Positions 16,410 to 25,536 are shown, numbered from the stretch's first letter. The stretch is DNA of 64,000 nt from an uncultured Clostridia bacterium (GCA_946413245.1 CAMKJS010000002.1:22695-86694), one strand, 5' to 3'. The notes: generated by a model not told the origin, from the letters alone. Made by a program: numbers and translations.

Positions 16410-18149
16410 TCAATCTTTCACTTCATATATTGCTGCTTCCAGCGGCGCCAGGATCCCTTTTTCGCCGGCGCCTGTGCCGAGAAGCAGCTCCGCGCCTTCC
16501 AGAACGGCTGCATCGTATGCTGCGGGTTCCAGGGAAAAATTAATCAGAACGACAGCCTTTGCCTTTTCATTTTCGCGAATATAGGCAAAGATCTGTTCGT
16601 TTTCGTGGAACAGTTCCTGATAATCTCCGGTGATCAGCTCGGAATGCTCCCGGCGAAGTCCTGCCAGGGAAATATACCAGTTCAGGATTGAATCGGGGTT
16701 TTCCCGTTCAGCGGCGGCGTTATACGTTCCATAGTCTTCATAGACCGGCAGCCATGGCGTTCCCGTGGTAAAGCCCGCGTTCTCCGAATTGTCCCACTGC
16801 ATGGGCGTACGGGAACTGTCCCGGGCAAACCGATGCACGCCGGCCAGGGCCTCCTCCGCTGAATATCCTTCCCCGACGGCAAACCAGTAATGGTTCCTGG
16901 TGGAAACATCGTCATATTCCTCAATGGAAGGCCAGGCAACGTTCACAAATCCCAGTTCCTCTCCTTCCATAATGAACGGAGTGCCGCGCATGGTCAGCAG
17001 CAGCGCCGCCAGTGCTTTCCCGCCGGCCACGCGGTCCGCGCCTGCCGGCAGAAAGTGGTTGATGGAGCGGGGCTGGTCATGATTTTCCAGGAAGATGGGA
17101 TACCATCCGCTGACCTGTTTGGTTGCCTCCTGGCTGGCAGCAAAAAGAGCCTTGAAGTCCGGCAGAGACCATTCTCTGGTCTCGCACCAGTTCATCTCAT
17201 CCGGCAAATCGATCACGACATGACTGAATTCGAACACCATGTCAAACACGCCTTCGGCGCCGACCCATTCAGGCAGTTCCTCCGCGGAAACTCCGTTGGC
17301 CTCGCCCACCGTAAAGATATCCGTTCCTTCCTGCACGGCAGCCTTAAACTCCCGAAGATAGTCCAGGATTCCGGCCGTGTTGGCCGTCATGGCATGGATG
17401 CCAACCGTTCCATCACTGGCGTCCGGTTCGCCGTCGGACATCTCCGCTGGCTTTTTGATGTAGGTGATCGCGTCCAGGCGGAAACCTCCTACCCCTTTTT
17501 CCACCCAGAAGCGGGCCACATTTATCAGCGCCTCCCGTACTTCCGGATTGGCCCAGTTCAGATCCGGCTGCTCCGGAAGAAAGGTATGAAGATAATACTG
17601 TCCTCTGGTTTCGTCATATTCCCAGGCGGATCCCCCGAATATACTGCGCCAGTTGTTCGGCGCGCTTCCGTTCTCCTTCGGATCCGCCCAGATATACCAG
17701 TCACTTTTCCCGTTATCCAGCCCGGAGCGTGATTCCGTAAACCACTCGTTCTCGCAGGATGTGTGGTTGAACACCAGATCCATCACGATCCGGATATCCC
17801 GCTTACCCGCTTCCGCGATCAGGGTTTCCATATCCGCCATCGTTCCGTAAGCCGGATCGATATTATAATAGTCCGCGATATCGTACCCGTTGTCCGCCTG
17901 CGGAGAAACATAGCAGGGAGTCAGCCAGACCGCGCCGACACCGAGGCTTTGCAGATGATCCAGCTCGGAGATAATCCCCTGAAGATCTCCGATGCCGTCC
18001 CCGTCGGAATCCTTGAAGCTTTTCACGTAAATTTCGTATGCGATCGTACGCTTCCACCATTCGGACTGATCCTGAGCCGCTTCACCCGCGGCAGCGCAGA
18101 CAAACAGGATAGCAGCCAGCACGATAGCCAGGATACATTTTCTTTTCAT
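16410..18149 (-). CDS. Secreted GH13 alpha-glucan hydrolase
   Basis: A 579-residue exported enzyme with a Sec signal peptide (cleavage probably near AAAGEA, no lipobox) and a complete GH13 barrel. Region I is DLVFNHT, region II GGFRLDAI with nucleophile D226, region III FTVGEANG with acid/base E283, and region IV FLENHDQPR with D358. The N-terminal DSDGDGIGDL loop is the usual calcium-site segment. Overall it resembles oligo-1,6-glucosidase or alpha-glucosidase type members (short amylase with a C-terminal beta domain) rather than a large amylase. It has no starch-binding module. It would cut starch-derived oligosaccharides outside the cell, supplying glucose for the glycogen synthase next door. 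Confidence 0.9.
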   Translation of the reverse strand: MKRKCILAIVLAAILFVCAAAGEAAQDQSEWWKRTIAYEIYVKSFKDSDGDGIGDLQGIISELDHLQSLGVGAVWLTPCYVSPQADNGYDIADYYNIDPAYGTMADMETLIAEAGKRDIRIVMDLVFNHTSCENEWFTESRSGLDNGKSDWYIWADPKENGSAPNNWRSIFGGSAWEYDETRGQYYLHTFLPEQPDLNWANPEVREALINVARFWVEKGVGGFRLDAITYIKKPAEMSDGEPDASDGTVGIHAMTANTAGILDYLREFKAAVQEGTDIFTVGEANGVSAEELPEWVGAEGVFDMVFEFSHVVIDLPDEMNWCETREWSLPDFKALFAASQEATKQVSGWYPIFLENHDQPRSINHFLPAGADRVAGGKALAALLLTMRGTPFIMEGEELGFVNVAWPSIEEYDDVSTRNHYWFAVGEGYSAEEALAGVHRFARDSSRTPMQWDNSENAGFTTGTPWLPVYEDYGTYNAAAERENPDSILNWYISLAGLRREHSELITGDYQELFHENEQIFAYIRENEKAKAVVLINFSLEPAAYDAAVLEGAELLLGTGAGEKGILAPLEAAIYEVKD

Positions 18150-18229
18150 CGTTTACACCGTCCTTCGACCGTCACTCTTCCGGGAACCGTCTTTTTATCT
18201 TTCTGTACCGGTAAAGAAAAGTCCTGCTG

Positions 18230-18258
18230 CCAAACAAAACGCCCTGCCGAAGCAGGGC
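18230..18258 (-). terminator. Intrinsic terminator after glycogen synthase
   Basis: GCCCTGC-TTCG-GCAGGGC on the minus strand, with a stable UUCG tetraloop, followed by GTTTTGTTTG. It lies 17 bases beyond the stop of the gene at 18276 and separates it from the GH13 gene downstream. Confidence 0.88.
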
Positions 18259-18275
18259 AGAAAACGGTGATGATC

Positions 18276-19793
18276 TTATCCCTTCAGTTTCAGATACAGA
18301 TCCAGGTACTGCAACGCGGAATTCTCCCAGGAAACATCCTTCTCCATGTCCCGGCGCACCATATCGTCCCAGTGAACGCGGTCGGTGAAGTACAGCGTGC
18401 GCGCCGCGTTGACCGCATCCAGCAGCAGATTCGCGTTGTAATGATCGAAGGTGAAGCCGTTGCCGGTGAAAGCCGATCCGTCATAGGGCTGCACGGTATC
18501 CTTCAGGCCGCCGGTCTCCCGGACGATCGGAATCGTGCCGTAGCGCATGGCAATCAGCTGTGTCAGGCCGCAGGGCTCAAACAGGCTGGGCACCAGCAGC
18601 GCGTCCGCCCCGGCGTAAATCTGATGTGCCAGCCCTTCGTTGTAGGAGATGAAAGCACAGACCGTTCCCTTGTGTATTCCTTCGTAATAACGGAAAGCGT
18701 TCTCATACCGGGAATCTCCCGTTCCCAGCACCACGAACTGCGTATTTCCGTCGATCAGCTGCGGGAAGATGGCGTCCACCAGATCCAGGCCTTTCTGATC
18801 CGTCAGGCGGGAAATCAGGCCCAGCACCATCTTGCTGTCGTCCTGTTCCAGGCCGAGCTTTTCCTGCAGCGCGCGCTTGTTTTCACGCTTCTTTTCCAGC
18901 ACGCTGCCGACGTCGTACGGTGCGGCCAGCAGCTTGTCCGCCGCGCTGTCCCACTGTTCCACGTCAATCCCGTTCACGATGCCGCACAGCTTGGGGCTGT
19001 GATAGCTCAGGTGGGAATCCAGCCCTTCGCCGAAGGCAGGCGTCTGGATCTCCTGGGCGTAGGTGGCGCTGACGGTGGTGATCCAGTCCGCGTAGGCCAG
19101 GCCGCCCTTGAACATGTTGGCCTCGTCTTCGTTCCGCTTGAACACGGGATAGTCAAACAGATAATCCGGCAGGCCCGTCCAGTACTTCAGGTGCTCAATC
19201 CCGCAGATGCCCTGGAACCGCAGATTGTGGATCGTTACAATACTTTTTGCACGGCCGATGGGCGTATCGTTGAACCGGGTTCTCAGATACAGCGGCACCA
19301 GGCCTGCCTGCCAGTCATGGCAGTGCACCACATCCGGGATCCATTCCAGATAGTTCAGGATCGCCAGGGAAGCCTTGGAGAAATAGCAGTATTTGGGAAT
19401 ATCCTCCCACAGGCCGGTATACGGATTTCCCCAGTCAAAGAATTCCCGGTTGTCGATAAAGTCATAGATGACGCCGTCCTTCTCGGTTTCCATGATGCCG
19501 ACATAGAAGGTGCGCCCGTCCGAGCACAGATCCATCATGAAGGATCCTTTGTAGGTCAGCTTGTCCCGGTACTTGTCCGGAATGCAGCGGTACAGGGGCA
19601 GGATTACCCTTACCTCGACGTTTTCCCGGATCAGTGCCCGGGGCAGGGCGTACATTACGTCCCCCAGCCCGCCGGTTTTCACAAACGGATAGCATTCGGA
19701 CCCGATAAAGGCAACCCGGCACACCGGATTCTGCGCGGAATCCGCTGCGTCGATCCCGGTAACTCCATCCAGCACATTTTTCTTTTCAGCCAT
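18276..19793 (-). CDS. glgA: Glycogen synthase (ADP-glucose type)
   Basis: GT5 family glycogen synthase, 505 residues, building alpha-1,4-glucan from ADP-glucose in the cytoplasm. The N-terminal CYPFVKTGGLGDVMYALP motif binds ADP-glucose. HCHDWQAGLVPLYL, the ISRLTDQKGLDL segment and SLFEPCGLTQLIA (with the catalytic-site glutamate) complete the GT-B fold in order. The start at 19793 is set by AGGAGG six bases upstream, and the 39 additional N-terminal codons of the ORF-track version are not coding. It has its own promoter (19848-19876) inside the end of the upstream galactosidase gene. No glgB, glgC or glgP is near, so it lies apart from other glycogen genes. Confidence 0.93.
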   Translation of the reverse strand: MAEKKNVLDGVTGIDAADSAQNPVCRVAFIGSECYPFVKTGGLGDVMYALPRALIRENVEVRVILPLYRCIPDKYRDKLTYKGSFMMDLCSDGRTFYVGIMETEKDGVIYDFIDNREFFDWGNPYTGLWEDIPKYCYFSKASLAILNYLEWIPDVVHCHDWQAGLVPLYLRTRFNDTPIGRAKSIVTIHNLRFQGICGIEHLKYWTGLPDYLFDYPVFKRNEDEANMFKGGLAYADWITTVSATYAQEIQTPAFGEGLDSHLSYHSPKLCGIVNGIDVEQWDSAADKLLAAPYDVGSVLEKKRENKRALQEKLGLEQDDSKMVLGLISRLTDQKGLDLVDAIFPQLIDGNTQFVVLGTGDSRYENAFRYYEGIHKGTVCAFISYNEGLAHQIYAGADALLVPSLFEPCGLTQLIAMRYGTIPIVRETGGLKDTVQPYDGSAFTGNGFTFDHYNANLLLDAVNAARTLYFTDRVHWDDMVRRDMEKDVSWENSALQYLDLYLKLKG

Positions 19794-19847
19794 ATGATCC
19801 TCCTTTTTTGTTGACAGTGAAACGAGTCTGTGTTTTCCGTTGTTTTT

Positions 19848-19876
19848 ATTATATCCGATTTCGGGCGTTCGGGCAA
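19848..19876 (-). promoter_or_regulatory. Promoter of glgA
   Basis: TTGCCC (19876-19871), 17-bp spacer, TATAAT (19853-19848) on the minus strand, just downstream of the GH36 stop codon. It gives a leader of about 48 bases and allows glgA to be expressed apart from the upstream operon. Confidence 0.65.
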
Positions 19877-19878
19877 GC

Positions 19879-21939
19879 TCATTCTTCCATAAGCACGGCC
19901 ACCGCCTCAAAAGGCGCTTTCAGCTCCACCGTCAGCTGCCCCTGTTCCAGCGTCACCCGGTTCTCCTCGGAGCACATGACCCGGCAGATTCTGCCGGCCT
20001 CCGCCGGCAGCGTCACCCGGTCCGGATGTTCCCCGCCGAAGGTATGGATCACCGCCAGCGTTCGGCTCCCGGCTTTCCGGACTACGGCCTGCCAGCCTTC
20101 CGGGTGCCGCCAGCTGGCGGATACCTGCCCGAAGAAGGCGGAAACCCCGTCCCGGATCACGTCACGCGCTTCCCGGTAAAAAGCGATCCCCTCCTCCGTC
20201 TTCCGGCGCTGTTCCGCGTTCAGTCCGGGCAGATCGCCGGAGAGGCAGAGGACACCAAGGAAGGTATTGATCAGGGAATAATTGATTCTCCGCAGGCTGT
20301 CCTTCGCCTGCAGAACCGCCCAGATCTGGCTCTGCGCCGGAAGAATCAGCCGGTGCAGAGCCGCCGCGATAATCGGAATCTCGGCGCACTCATGGGCGTC
20401 CGAGAAGGAAGCCATATCCGACACGGCCATCAGGGACGGCTCCAGCCGGTGGCCGCCGGAGGAGCAGTTTTCGATATACAGCCCCGGAACCGCTTCCCGC
20501 AGGCGGCGGAAGAAGCGCAACGTTCCCTGCATGTTCTGCCGCAGGCCCTCGCCCAGGCTGTCCGGATCGTCGCAGCCGACCCCGATGCAGTCGTTATAGT
20601 CTACCTTGATGTATTCAAAGCCGCAGCGTTTCAGCAGGCTGATGACCCGTTCCTCCAGATACGCATGGGTCTCTTCCTTCCGCAGGTCCAGGAAGCGCCG
20701 GTTGTCGGTATCGATCACAGCTCCGCGCCGGGTCAGCAGCAGCTCTTTCCGGTGAGACAGCTCCGATCCTCCGCCGCATGTCTCCGGCTCGAACCAGAGT
20801 CCCGGTTTCATCCCGTGGGCCCGGATCATGTCCGCGGTGGCCTTCAGCCCCTGCGGAAACATTTCCTTTTCCTCCGGAATCCAGTCCCCGCCGCAGTCGG
20901 ACCAGCCCATCCCGGGCTGCCGGTACCAGCCCGCGTCAATCACCAGGAAATCCACTCCGAGTCCGTCCAGGCTTTCGGCAAGCCTCTCCAGGTTTGCGTG
21001 GGTCGGATTTCCCCAGGTGGTGCAGTATTCGTTGCAAAGCACAGGCAGCGGCTCCGCCGGCCGTGGCAGGTTCCGCCGGTGCGCCGTCAGCAGGCGCTGA
21101 GACACCCGGTCCACCCCGCCGATTCCCGCCGTCACGAAGGCAGCGGGCGTCTCAAAGCACTCTCCCGGCTTCACTGTCTTTGCCCAATGCCCGAAATCCT
21201 CATCCGGCAGGGAAGCCATCATACTCAGGCAATCGTCCTTTCTGCGGATCTCCATCTGCCAGGAGGAAGGACAGGCCAGCTGCATGGCCCAGGTCACGCC
21301 GGCTTTCCGGTCTTCCAGCGCCGCGAAGGGGAACCAGCCCCGTACCGGCATGGATCCCACCTGACCGAATTTGCACAGGCGCAGCGCGTGCCCCGTCCAG
21401 GAGCGCTCCAGCATGGCTTCCTCGACCGTCTCCGTTTTCAGCCGTCCCTCCGCGCTCCACATGCTGGCCGCCCGGTGCAGCAGCAGGGCTCCGGAAGCGT
21501 CCCCATCCGTAAAAGGAGTGATCCCGCTGAGATTGGCGCTGGAAAGCAGATCCAGCGTCACCGGTTCGGAGCCGCGGTTTTCAAACACACAGGACACAAG
21601 AAGCGCTTCCAGGCCCGGTTCCCATTCCGCCCTGTGACGGATCCGCCGGCCCGCGGCATCCTCCGTTACAGTGATGACCGCATTCCCTTCCCGCTGCTGG
21701 GATACCAGCCGCTGGGCAGCGGAAGCCGCCGTGGTGGCCAGGGTGTGGCCGTTCCCGTAGCCGGCAGGCAGATGATCCCCTCTCGCGTGCAGCTGCACCA
21801 GCGGTTCCGGAGTATACGCCTTGTCCAGCACCCGGTCCTTCATCACAGCCGGAATCAGCGTCATACCGATCCGGCCCGCGTCGTCCGTCCAATACCGAAG
21901 CAGCATATCTCCGGGATAAAATTCACTGTATATCTTCAT
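19879..21939 (-). CDS. GH36 alpha-galactosidase
   Basis: A 686-residue intracellular glycoside hydrolase with no signal peptide, cleaving terminal alpha-galactosides such as those of the raffinose series. It has the N-terminal beta-sandwich of GH36 followed by the barrel, where LVIDAGWY, GLWFEPE, YIKVDYND (nucleophile aspartate) and FSDAHE (acid/base aspartate) appear in family order. The NCSSGGHR motif is also present. It is preceded by a thioesterase gene 36 bases upstream on the same strand. No sugar transporter gene is adjacent, so uptake must be encoded elsewhere. Confidence 0.92.
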   Translation of the reverse strand: MKIYSEFYPGDMLLRYWTDDAGRIGMTLIPAVMKDRVLDKAYTPEPLVQLHARGDHLPAGYGNGHTLATTAASAAQRLVSQQREGNAVITVTEDAAGRRIRHRAEWEPGLEALLVSCVFENRGSEPVTLDLLSSANLSGITPFTDGDASGALLLHRAASMWSAEGRLKTETVEEAMLERSWTGHALRLCKFGQVGSMPVRGWFPFAALEDRKAGVTWAMQLACPSSWQMEIRRKDDCLSMMASLPDEDFGHWAKTVKPGECFETPAAFVTAGIGGVDRVSQRLLTAHRRNLPRPAEPLPVLCNEYCTTWGNPTHANLERLAESLDGLGVDFLVIDAGWYRQPGMGWSDCGGDWIPEEKEMFPQGLKATADMIRAHGMKPGLWFEPETCGGGSELSHRKELLLTRRGAVIDTDNRRFLDLRKEETHAYLEERVISLLKRCGFEYIKVDYNDCIGVGCDDPDSLGEGLRQNMQGTLRFFRRLREAVPGLYIENCSSGGHRLEPSLMAVSDMASFSDAHECAEIPIIAAALHRLILPAQSQIWAVLQAKDSLRRINYSLINTFLGVLCLSGDLPGLNAEQRRKTEEGIAFYREARDVIRDGVSAFFGQVSASWRHPEGWQAVVRKAGSRTLAVIHTFGGEHPDRVTLPAEAGRICRVMCSEENRVTLEQGQLTVELKAPFEAVAVLMEE

Positions 21940-21975
21940 GGGCGTTCCCCCCTGTATTTCCGGCCCCGCCGAATC

Positions 21976-22419
21976 TCACTGCTTCGTCCGGAATCCTTTC
22001 CGGATTTCAGCGTCCCGGAACATTCTCTTTTCCTCCTCCGTCTCCGGAATAAACTGCGGTACCGGCGTCGGAAGGTCCTGGTCATCCAGGGCGACGAACA
22101 GTACGTACGCCTGGTTGATCAGCTCCCGGGAACCGTCCAGGCGTTCCACCATGCTGTCCACCCGCACCTCCAGGGAAGTGCGCCCCGTCCAGGTGACGAA
22201 GGCCTCCTGCACGATGGTGTCGTTCAGGTAAGCCGGTTTCAGGAAGGTGAGGTTGTCTATGCAGACAGTGGTCACCGCCTTATGGGTGAAACGCCTCGCG
22301 GCGACAGCCCCGATTACGTCGATCCAGGCCATAATCTGTCCGCCGAAAAGGCGGGGTTTCTTATAGCCGTTGCAATGCTGCGGCATCACGATCTGTACAG
22401 CGGTCGTCTTCTCAATCAT
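21976..22419 (-). CDS. Hotdog-fold acyl-CoA thioesterase (YciA/ACOT type)
   Basis: A 147-residue single hotdog domain. Near the start are PQHCNGYKKPRLFGGQIMAWID and the typical AVTTVCIDNLTFLKPAYLND strand, as in bacterial YciA-like acyl-CoA hydrolases that release CoA from fatty acyl-CoAs. The usual catalytic aspartate of the HxxD helix region (WIDVIGAVAARR) is present. The start at 22419 was chosen from AAAGGAG upstream, and the ORF-track start at 22806 reads through the neighbouring gene in another frame. It lies between the ProX-like gene and the GH36 gene in one apparent operon, with no evident metabolic link to either. Confidence 0.85.
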   Translation of the reverse strand: MIEKTTAVQIVMPQHCNGYKKPRLFGGQIMAWIDVIGAVAARRFTHKAVTTVCIDNLTFLKPAYLNDTIVQEAFVTWTGRTSLEVRVDSMVERLDGSRELINQAYVLFVALDDQDLPTPVPQFIPETEEEKRMFRDAEIRKGFRTKQ

Positions 22420-22448
22420 TTTTCGGATCTCCTTTCCCTTATCTCCTG

Positions 22449-22994
22449 TCAGTCTTCTCCGACCAGGTGAACCGTTTCCCAGGGATGCCCGACAGCCGGC
22501 AGAAACACCTCCGTCACGTCCCGGGTTCTCATTTTCAGGCTGGAGGTGCACACGCAGGGATGGCACCCTACGTATTCTTCCTTCAGCACATCCTCGTCGA
22601 TCAGCAGCCGCACCGCATGGCCATGATCGTTCATCAGCCCCATCACACTGACCGCACCTGGCTCGATATCCAGATACCGCAACATGTCTTCCGCATCGGC
22701 GAAAGACAGCCGGGCGGAATGAATCTGAGCGGACAGCTCCTTCGTTTTGAATTTTTTGTCTCCCGGCATCATCAGCAGATAGAATGCCGTCTTCTGCCGG
22801 TTGCACAGGAACAGGTTCTTGCAGATCAGCACCCCCAGCACCGCGTCAATCTCGTTGCAGGCCTCCATGTTGTCCGCCCGCTCGTGATCCGTCCGCTGAT
22901 ACCGGATTCCCAGCCGGTCCAGAAAATCATAGGTCCGTATTTCCCGTTCCAGCCTGCCTTCCGCGTTCAGCGGCCGGCCTTCAAATAGTTCCAT
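22449..22994 (-). CDS. ProX/YbaK-type prolyl-tRNA editing domain protein
   Basis: Stand-alone trans-editing protein of 181 residues similar to ProXp-ala/PrdX, which hydrolyses mischarged Ala-tRNA(Pro) and related species. The fold is recognised from CKNLFLCNRQKTAFYLLMM, MPGDKKFKTKELS (conserved lysine), VSVMGLMNDHGHAVRLLID and the late GCHPCVCTSSLKM segment. The ATG at 22994 is set by GGAGGG eight bases upstream. The long ORF-track protein is not supported by a ribosome site. It heads the operon that continues into the thioesterase, and it is divergent from the LacI regulator across about 240 bases in which I saw no convincing promoter pair. Confidence 0.88.
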   Translation of the reverse strand: MELFEGRPLNAEGRLEREIRTYDFLDRLGIRYQRTDHERADNMEACNEIDAVLGVLICKNLFLCNRQKTAFYLLMMPGDKKFKTKELSAQIHSARLSFADAEDMLRYLDIEPGAVSVMGLMNDHGHAVRLLIDEDVLKEEYVGCHPCVCTSSLKMRTRDVTEVFLPAVGHPWETVHLVGED

Positions 22995-23231
22995 ACGCTT
23001 TTCCCTCCGATTGGTCTGATGTCCTGTGTATATGTTCGCTCCCCGCCCGTTCTTCCCCTTTTCTTCCTTCCGTATTTTGCGGCAAAACCGGCACGGCTGT
23101 TCCGAGTTGCCTGCCGGAAGTCTCTGTTTTCCTGTTGTTTTCCGGTCTGTACCGGAAGGAGAACGGCCTCCGCGTCCCGAATCGTTCCTCAGCATGAAAA
23201 CACCGCGGGACAAAAGAGGAGGCATACCGGT

Positions 23232-24236
23232 TTGGCATCCACCCTGAAGGATCTGGCACGGGAAACCGGCCTGGGGCTCGCCACCCTATCCAAATACTTT
23301 AACGGCGGAAGCGTCCGGGAAAAAAACAGGGTGCTGATTGAGGCCGCGGTCAGCAAACTCCACTATACGCCCAACGAGGTGGCCCGAAGTCTGAAAACGC
23401 AGCATTCCCGGGCTGTGGGCGTCATTATTCCCGAGCTGAGCAACACCTTCATCACCTCCATTATTTCCGCCATGGAGGATCTGCTGCGCCAGCAGAATTA
23501 CGCGGTCATTGTTTCCGACTGCCGCAGCGATCCTGCGCGGGAAAAGGAGGCTGTTCAGTTCATGCTGAACCGCCGGGTGGACGGGCTGATCAACATGCCC
23601 ACCGATCCCACCGGCGCGCATCTCCAGCCGGCTCTGAACGCCGGCATTCCCATCCTGCTGATTGACCGGCTGATCAGTTCCCTGATGAACCGGGTCAGCG
23701 CTGTGGTTATTGATAACGTGCAGGCTTCGGAGCAGGCCGTGCGGAAGCTGACCGCGCTCGGGCACCGCCGGATCGGGCTGATTCTGGGCAGTCCGAATCT
23801 GTACACCACCCAATGCCGTCTCGCCGGTTATCTGAACGCCCTGCTGGGAAGCGGCATCGAGCCGGATGACAGCTGCATCCGATACGGGGATTACACGATG
23901 GAAGGCGGATATCAGGCCGTTCAGTCCCTGCTGCAGCTGGAACCGCGCCTCACCGCCCTGTTCGTCACCAATTTCGAGATGACTCTCGGCGCCATGCTGG
24001 CGCTCCAGCGTTCCGGCATCCGGATTCCCGAAGACCTCTCCGTCATCGGGTTTGACAAGCTGGAGCTGTTCGGGCCGATCTTTCCGGATCTGACGCTGAT
24101 TCATCAGCCGCAGCAGAGCATCGGCCGGGAAAGCGCCGCGCTGATGCTGAACCTGCTCAGCAATCCGGGGGCGGCGCACCGCATCGTCACCCTGAGCACC
24201 GAGCTTTCGGAAGGACGTTCCGTCCGCCCTCTTTGA
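23232..24236 (+). CDS. LacI/GalR-family transcription regulator
   Basis: A 334-residue regulator with the N-terminal helix-turn-helix (STLKDLARETGLGLATLSKY, then NGGSV and NEVARSLKT hinge helix) and a periplasmic-binding-protein-like effector domain from residue 60 on (VGVIIPELSNTF, DGLINMP, VVIDN, GYQAVQSLL, VIGFDKLELF). It should bind an operator as a dimer and respond to a sugar. The start is TTG at 23232, fixed by AGAGGAGG nine bases upstream. The ORF-track start at 23019 adds a non-homologous stretch. Nearby candidate targets are the fucose isomerase or the divergent operon, but no LacI-type palindrome was found to prove it. Confidence 0.88.
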   Translation: MASTLKDLARETGLGLATLSKYFNGGSVREKNRVLIEAAVSKLHYTPNEVARSLKTQHSRAVGVIIPELSNTFITSIISAMEDLLRQQNYAVIVSDCRSDPAREKEAVQFMLNRRVDGLINMPTDPTGAHLQPALNAGIPILLIDRLISSLMNRVSAVVIDNVQASEQAVRKLTALGHRRIGLILGSPNLYTTQCRLAGYLNALLGSGIEPDDSCIRYGDYTMEGGYQAVQSLLQLEPRLTALFVTNFEMTLGAMLALQRSGIRIPEDLSVIGFDKLELFGPIFPDLTLIHQPQQSIGRESAALMLNLLSNPGAAHRIVTLSTELSEGRSVRPL

Positions 24237-24274
24237 CGATTTCCGAATCACGAATCATCACGTTTTCAGCAGGC

Positions 24275-24305
24275 TTGACTTAAAGAATACTCTAAGTTTT
24301 ACAAT
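24275..24305 (+). promoter_or_regulatory. MerR-type promoter of the alcohol dehydrogenase gene
   Basis: TTGACT (24275-24280) and TACAAT (24300-24305) are separated by 19 bp, the overlong spacer of MerR-activated promoters. The spacer contains the dyad ACTTAAAG-AATA-CTCTAAGT (24278-24297), seven of eight positions symmetrical, which is close to the CTTAAAG/CTTTAAG sites of AdhR/NmlR-like aldehyde sensors. No MerR gene is in the window. Confidence 0.72.
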
Positions 24306-24354
24306 ATTCCAGGTCGCCCGACTTTGTTATTTGAATCAGATCGGAGGAATGATT

Positions 24355-25533
24355 GTGTTCGGATTTAATTACTACACACCCACAAAAGTTGTTTTCGGCA
24401 AAAGCACGGAAGAACAAACCGCTGAACTGATCCGGGAATTCGGCGGAAAAAAGGTCCTGATCCATTACGGCGGCGGGAGCGTCATTCGTTCCGGGCTGCT
24501 GAAAAAAGTTACGGATATTCTGGACAAAGCGGGAATCGCTTATGTAACGCTCGGCGGCGTCGTGCCGAATCCCCATCTGGGTCTTGTGTACGAAGGCATC
24601 GAGCTCTGTAAAAAAGAAGAAGTCGATTTTCTTCTGGCCGTCGGCGGCGGAAGCGTTATCGACTCCGCGAAGGCGATCGGATACGGCGTAACCAACGATG
24701 GGGACGTCTGGGATTTCTATGACTATAAGCGGGAAGCTACTGCCTGTCTCCCCCTGGGCGTAATTCTGACCATCGCCGCGACCGGAAGCGAAATGAGCGA
24801 TTCTTCGGTTATCACCAAGGAGGAGGGACTGGTCAAGCGCGGATACAGCAGTGATTTCAGCAGGCCGAAATTCGCGGTCATGAATCCGGAGCTGACCATG
24901 ACGCTTCCGGATTACCAGACCGCGTGCGGCTGCACCGACATCATGATGCATACCATGGAGCGGTATTTCACCAACGGCGGAAACATGGAAATTACAGACG
25001 CCCTGGCGGAAGGGCTTCTGCGCACCGTGATGAAAAACGCCGAAATCCTGGCCGCGGATCCGAAAAACTATGACGCCCGCGCCGAGATCATGTGGGCCGG
25101 GAGCCTTTCCCATAACGGACTCACGGGCTGCGGCAACGACGGCGGGGACTGGATGACACACAAGCTGGAGCATGAACTGGGCGGCCTGTACGACGTGGCG
25201 CACGGCGCGGGGCTGGCGGCGGTCTGGGGAAGCTGGGCAAGGTATGTCTGCGGAAACTGCCTGCCGCGGTTTAAACAGTTTGCTGTAAATGTCATGGGCG
25301 TCGGTCCGGAAGGTTCGGATGAAGAGATCGCGCTGAAAGGCATCGCGGCCCTGGAAGATTTCTTCCGGAGAATCCACATGCCCACCAATCTGAGAGAGCT
25401 CGGAGTCACCGCCACGGAAGAGGATCTGGTCACGATGGCGCACAAGTGCGCGGTGGGCGTCGGCGGCGCAATGGGTTCCGCCAGGCTGCTCAACGAAGAA
25501 GATATGCTGGCGATTTTCCGGGCCAGCAGATAA
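24355..25533 (+). CDS. Iron-containing alcohol dehydrogenase (butanol dehydrogenase type)
   Basis: Group III metal-dependent alcohol dehydrogenase of 392 residues, reducing short aldehydes with NAD(P)H. The dinucleotide region is AVGGGSVIDSAKAIGYG. Metal ligands are expected in CTDIMMHTMERYF and in LEHELGGLYDVAHGAGLA. It is of the BdhA/YqdH type rather than FucO by these motifs, but a lactaldehyde-reductase role is conceivable next to fucose isomerase. GTG at 24355 is chosen because GGAGGA lies seven bases before it; the TTG at 24331 and ATG at 24349 lack a correctly spaced site. Expression is probably induced by aldehyde stress through the MerR-type promoter just upstream. Confidence 0.9.
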   Translation: MFGFNYYTPTKVVFGKSTEEQTAELIREFGGKKVLIHYGGGSVIRSGLLKKVTDILDKAGIAYVTLGGVVPNPHLGLVYEGIELCKKEEVDFLLAVGGGSVIDSAKAIGYGVTNDGDVWDFYDYKREATACLPLGVILTIAATGSEMSDSSVITKEEGLVKRGYSSDFSRPKFAVMNPELTMTLPDYQTACGCTDIMMHTMERYFTNGGNMEITDALAEGLLRTVMKNAEILAADPKNYDARAEIMWAGSLSHNGLTGCGNDGGDWMTHKLEHELGGLYDVAHGAGLAAVWGSWARYVCGNCLPRFKQFAVNVMGVGPEGSDEEIALKGIAALEDFFRRIHMPTNLRELGVTATEEDLVTMAHKCAVGVGGAMGSARLLNEEDMLAIFRASR

Positions 25534-25536
25534 CGG

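Noticed and set aside
16410-18149. GH13 protein as a lipoprotein
   Set aside because: A cysteine occurs in the signal peptide (ILFVCAAAG), but the residues before it do not fit the L-[AST]-[GA]-C lipobox.
17763-19814. 683-residue plus-strand ORF
   Set aside because: Antisense to glgA and the GH13 gene, both identified by catalytic motifs.
19840-22470. 876-residue plus-strand ORF
   Set aside because: Antisense shadow of the GH36, thioesterase and glgA genes. The protein is low in hydrophobic core patterns and rich in R/P/H/Q, and it has no ribosome site.
23000-23231. LacI operator in the gap before the LacI gene
   Set aside because: No convincing palindrome with a central CG and LacI-like half-sites was found.
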